A stretch of 5,941 nt of DNA from Candidatus Neomicrothrix sp. UBA7884. GTDB lineage: Bacteria; Actinomycetota; Acidimicrobiia; Acidimicrobiales; MedAcidi-G1. The stretch covers positions 37,384 through 43,324 of the forward strand of contig DLRQ01000020.1 in NCBI GenBank assembly GCA_002501135.1, read 5' to 3'. Position 1 is the stretch's first letter. Each line of letters begins with the position of its first letter. A model generated the notes under the pieces. It did no database searches. It was not told the origin of the DNA and saw only the letters and a list, made by a program, of their open reading frames with translations. The position numbers and the translations under genes are program-made. Below are positions 5,575 through 5,941 of the stretch, in pieces.

Positions 5575-5941
5575 ATGAGTAAGCGAACACAAAAGTTGCT
5601 CGCCGTTGTGCTGGGGTCCGCCCTGGTTTTCTCGGCCTGTGGAAGCGACACAAAAGAGGCTGAACCAGCGGCCACTACAGCCGCACCGGCCGCTGCGACA
5701 ACAACCGCCGCACCAACACCGGTCGAGGCCGTAACCGTTGGTCTGGTGTTCGACATTGGTGGCCGTGGCGACGGAGGCTTCAATGACTCCGCGTACCTCG
5801 GCCTTGAGCGTGGCCAGAACGAACTAGGTGCGTCAATCTCGGATGCATCTCCCAATAGCGACGGTTCAAACCGTGCCGAGTTGCTGCGCCTCCAGGCTGA
5901 TGACAGCGATCTTGTGGTCGGTGTCGGCTTCCTCTTTGCGG
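5575..5941 (+). CDS. BMP/PnrA-family substrate-binding lipoprotein, N-terminal part (cut by window edge)
   Basis: The first 122 residues of a secreted lipoprotein. A Lys/Arg start and hydrophobic stretch (8-20) lead to the lipobox FSAC with lipidated Cys22; Phe at the -3 position is less usual than Leu. An Ala/Thr/Pro linker (about 30-50) follows, typical of actinobacterial lipoproteins. The mature domain begins VTVGLVFDIGGRGDGGFND (53-71) and continues to DLVVGVGFLFA (112-122), both hallmarks of the BMP (PF02608) family. Characterised members bind purine nucleosides for ABC uptake, as in Treponema PnrA. The start is supported by GGAGG (5565-5569) 5 nt before the ATG. The rest of the protein and any permease or ATPase genes lie beyond the window. 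Family call strong, ligand unknown. Confidence 0.88.
   Translation, partial: MSKRTQKLLAVVLGSALVFSACGSDTKEAEPAATTAAPAAATTTAAPTPVEAVTVGLVFDIGGRGDGGFNDSAYLGLERGQNELGASISDASPNSDGSNRAELLRLQADDSDLVVGVGFLFA

Noticed and set aside
1..5941. CRISPR array, tRNA, rRNA, insertion sequence or defence system
   Set aside because: No regularly spaced repeats, cloverleaf, transposase motif or terminal inverted repeats were visible on either strand; the genes form a normal chromosomal set.

Overview
The window (GC-rich, roughly 60-65% by eye) looks like chromosomal DNA of a high-GC actinobacterium. An Acidimicrobiia-like lineage is plausible, but this is inference. The pointers are the DUF192-rsmI-metG order, GTG starts, a lipoprotein with an Ala/Thr/Pro-rich linker after the lipidated Cys, a bL37-like mini ribosomal protein, and a TANNNT -10 box sitting just upstream of an ATG. 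I see no mobile element, CRISPR array, tRNA or rRNA.

Layout. Positions 1-2947 hold a tight minus-strand run, read right to left: a ribokinase-family PfkB kinase, a small DUF192 protein, RsmI (16S rRNA 2'-O-methyltransferase) and the N-terminal 255 residues of methionyl-tRNA synthetase, cut by the window edge. Divergent from the kinase, across a 117-bp promoter region, is a 336-aa gene on the plus strand (3065-4075). I recognise its product as a Q_salvage/DUF2419 (Qng1-type) queuosine-5'-phosphate N-glycosylase. It converges on ychF (minus, 4090-5163, GTG start). Divergent from ychF is a 29-codon gene (5299-5388) for a highly basic peptide resembling actinobacterial ribosomal protein bL37. After a 186-bp gap with several inverted repeats, a BMP/PnrA-family (nucleoside-binding) lipoprotein starts at 5575 and runs off the right edge.

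How they may work together. Most genes concern translation: MetRS charges tRNA, RsmI modifies 16S rRNA, YchF is a ribosome-associated ATPase, and the mini-protein is probably ribosomal. Qng1 belongs to the same theme because it releases queuine for tRNA wobble modification. The most interesting possibility is a queuosine salvage module split over divergent genes. Qng1 is known to act on queuosine 5'-monophosphate, so a salvaged nucleoside first needs 5' phosphorylation. A PfkB kinase is encoded back-to-back with it, and a nucleoside-type BMP binding protein lies about 1.5 kb downstream. The enzyme families are read from the sequence. The pathway link is inference.
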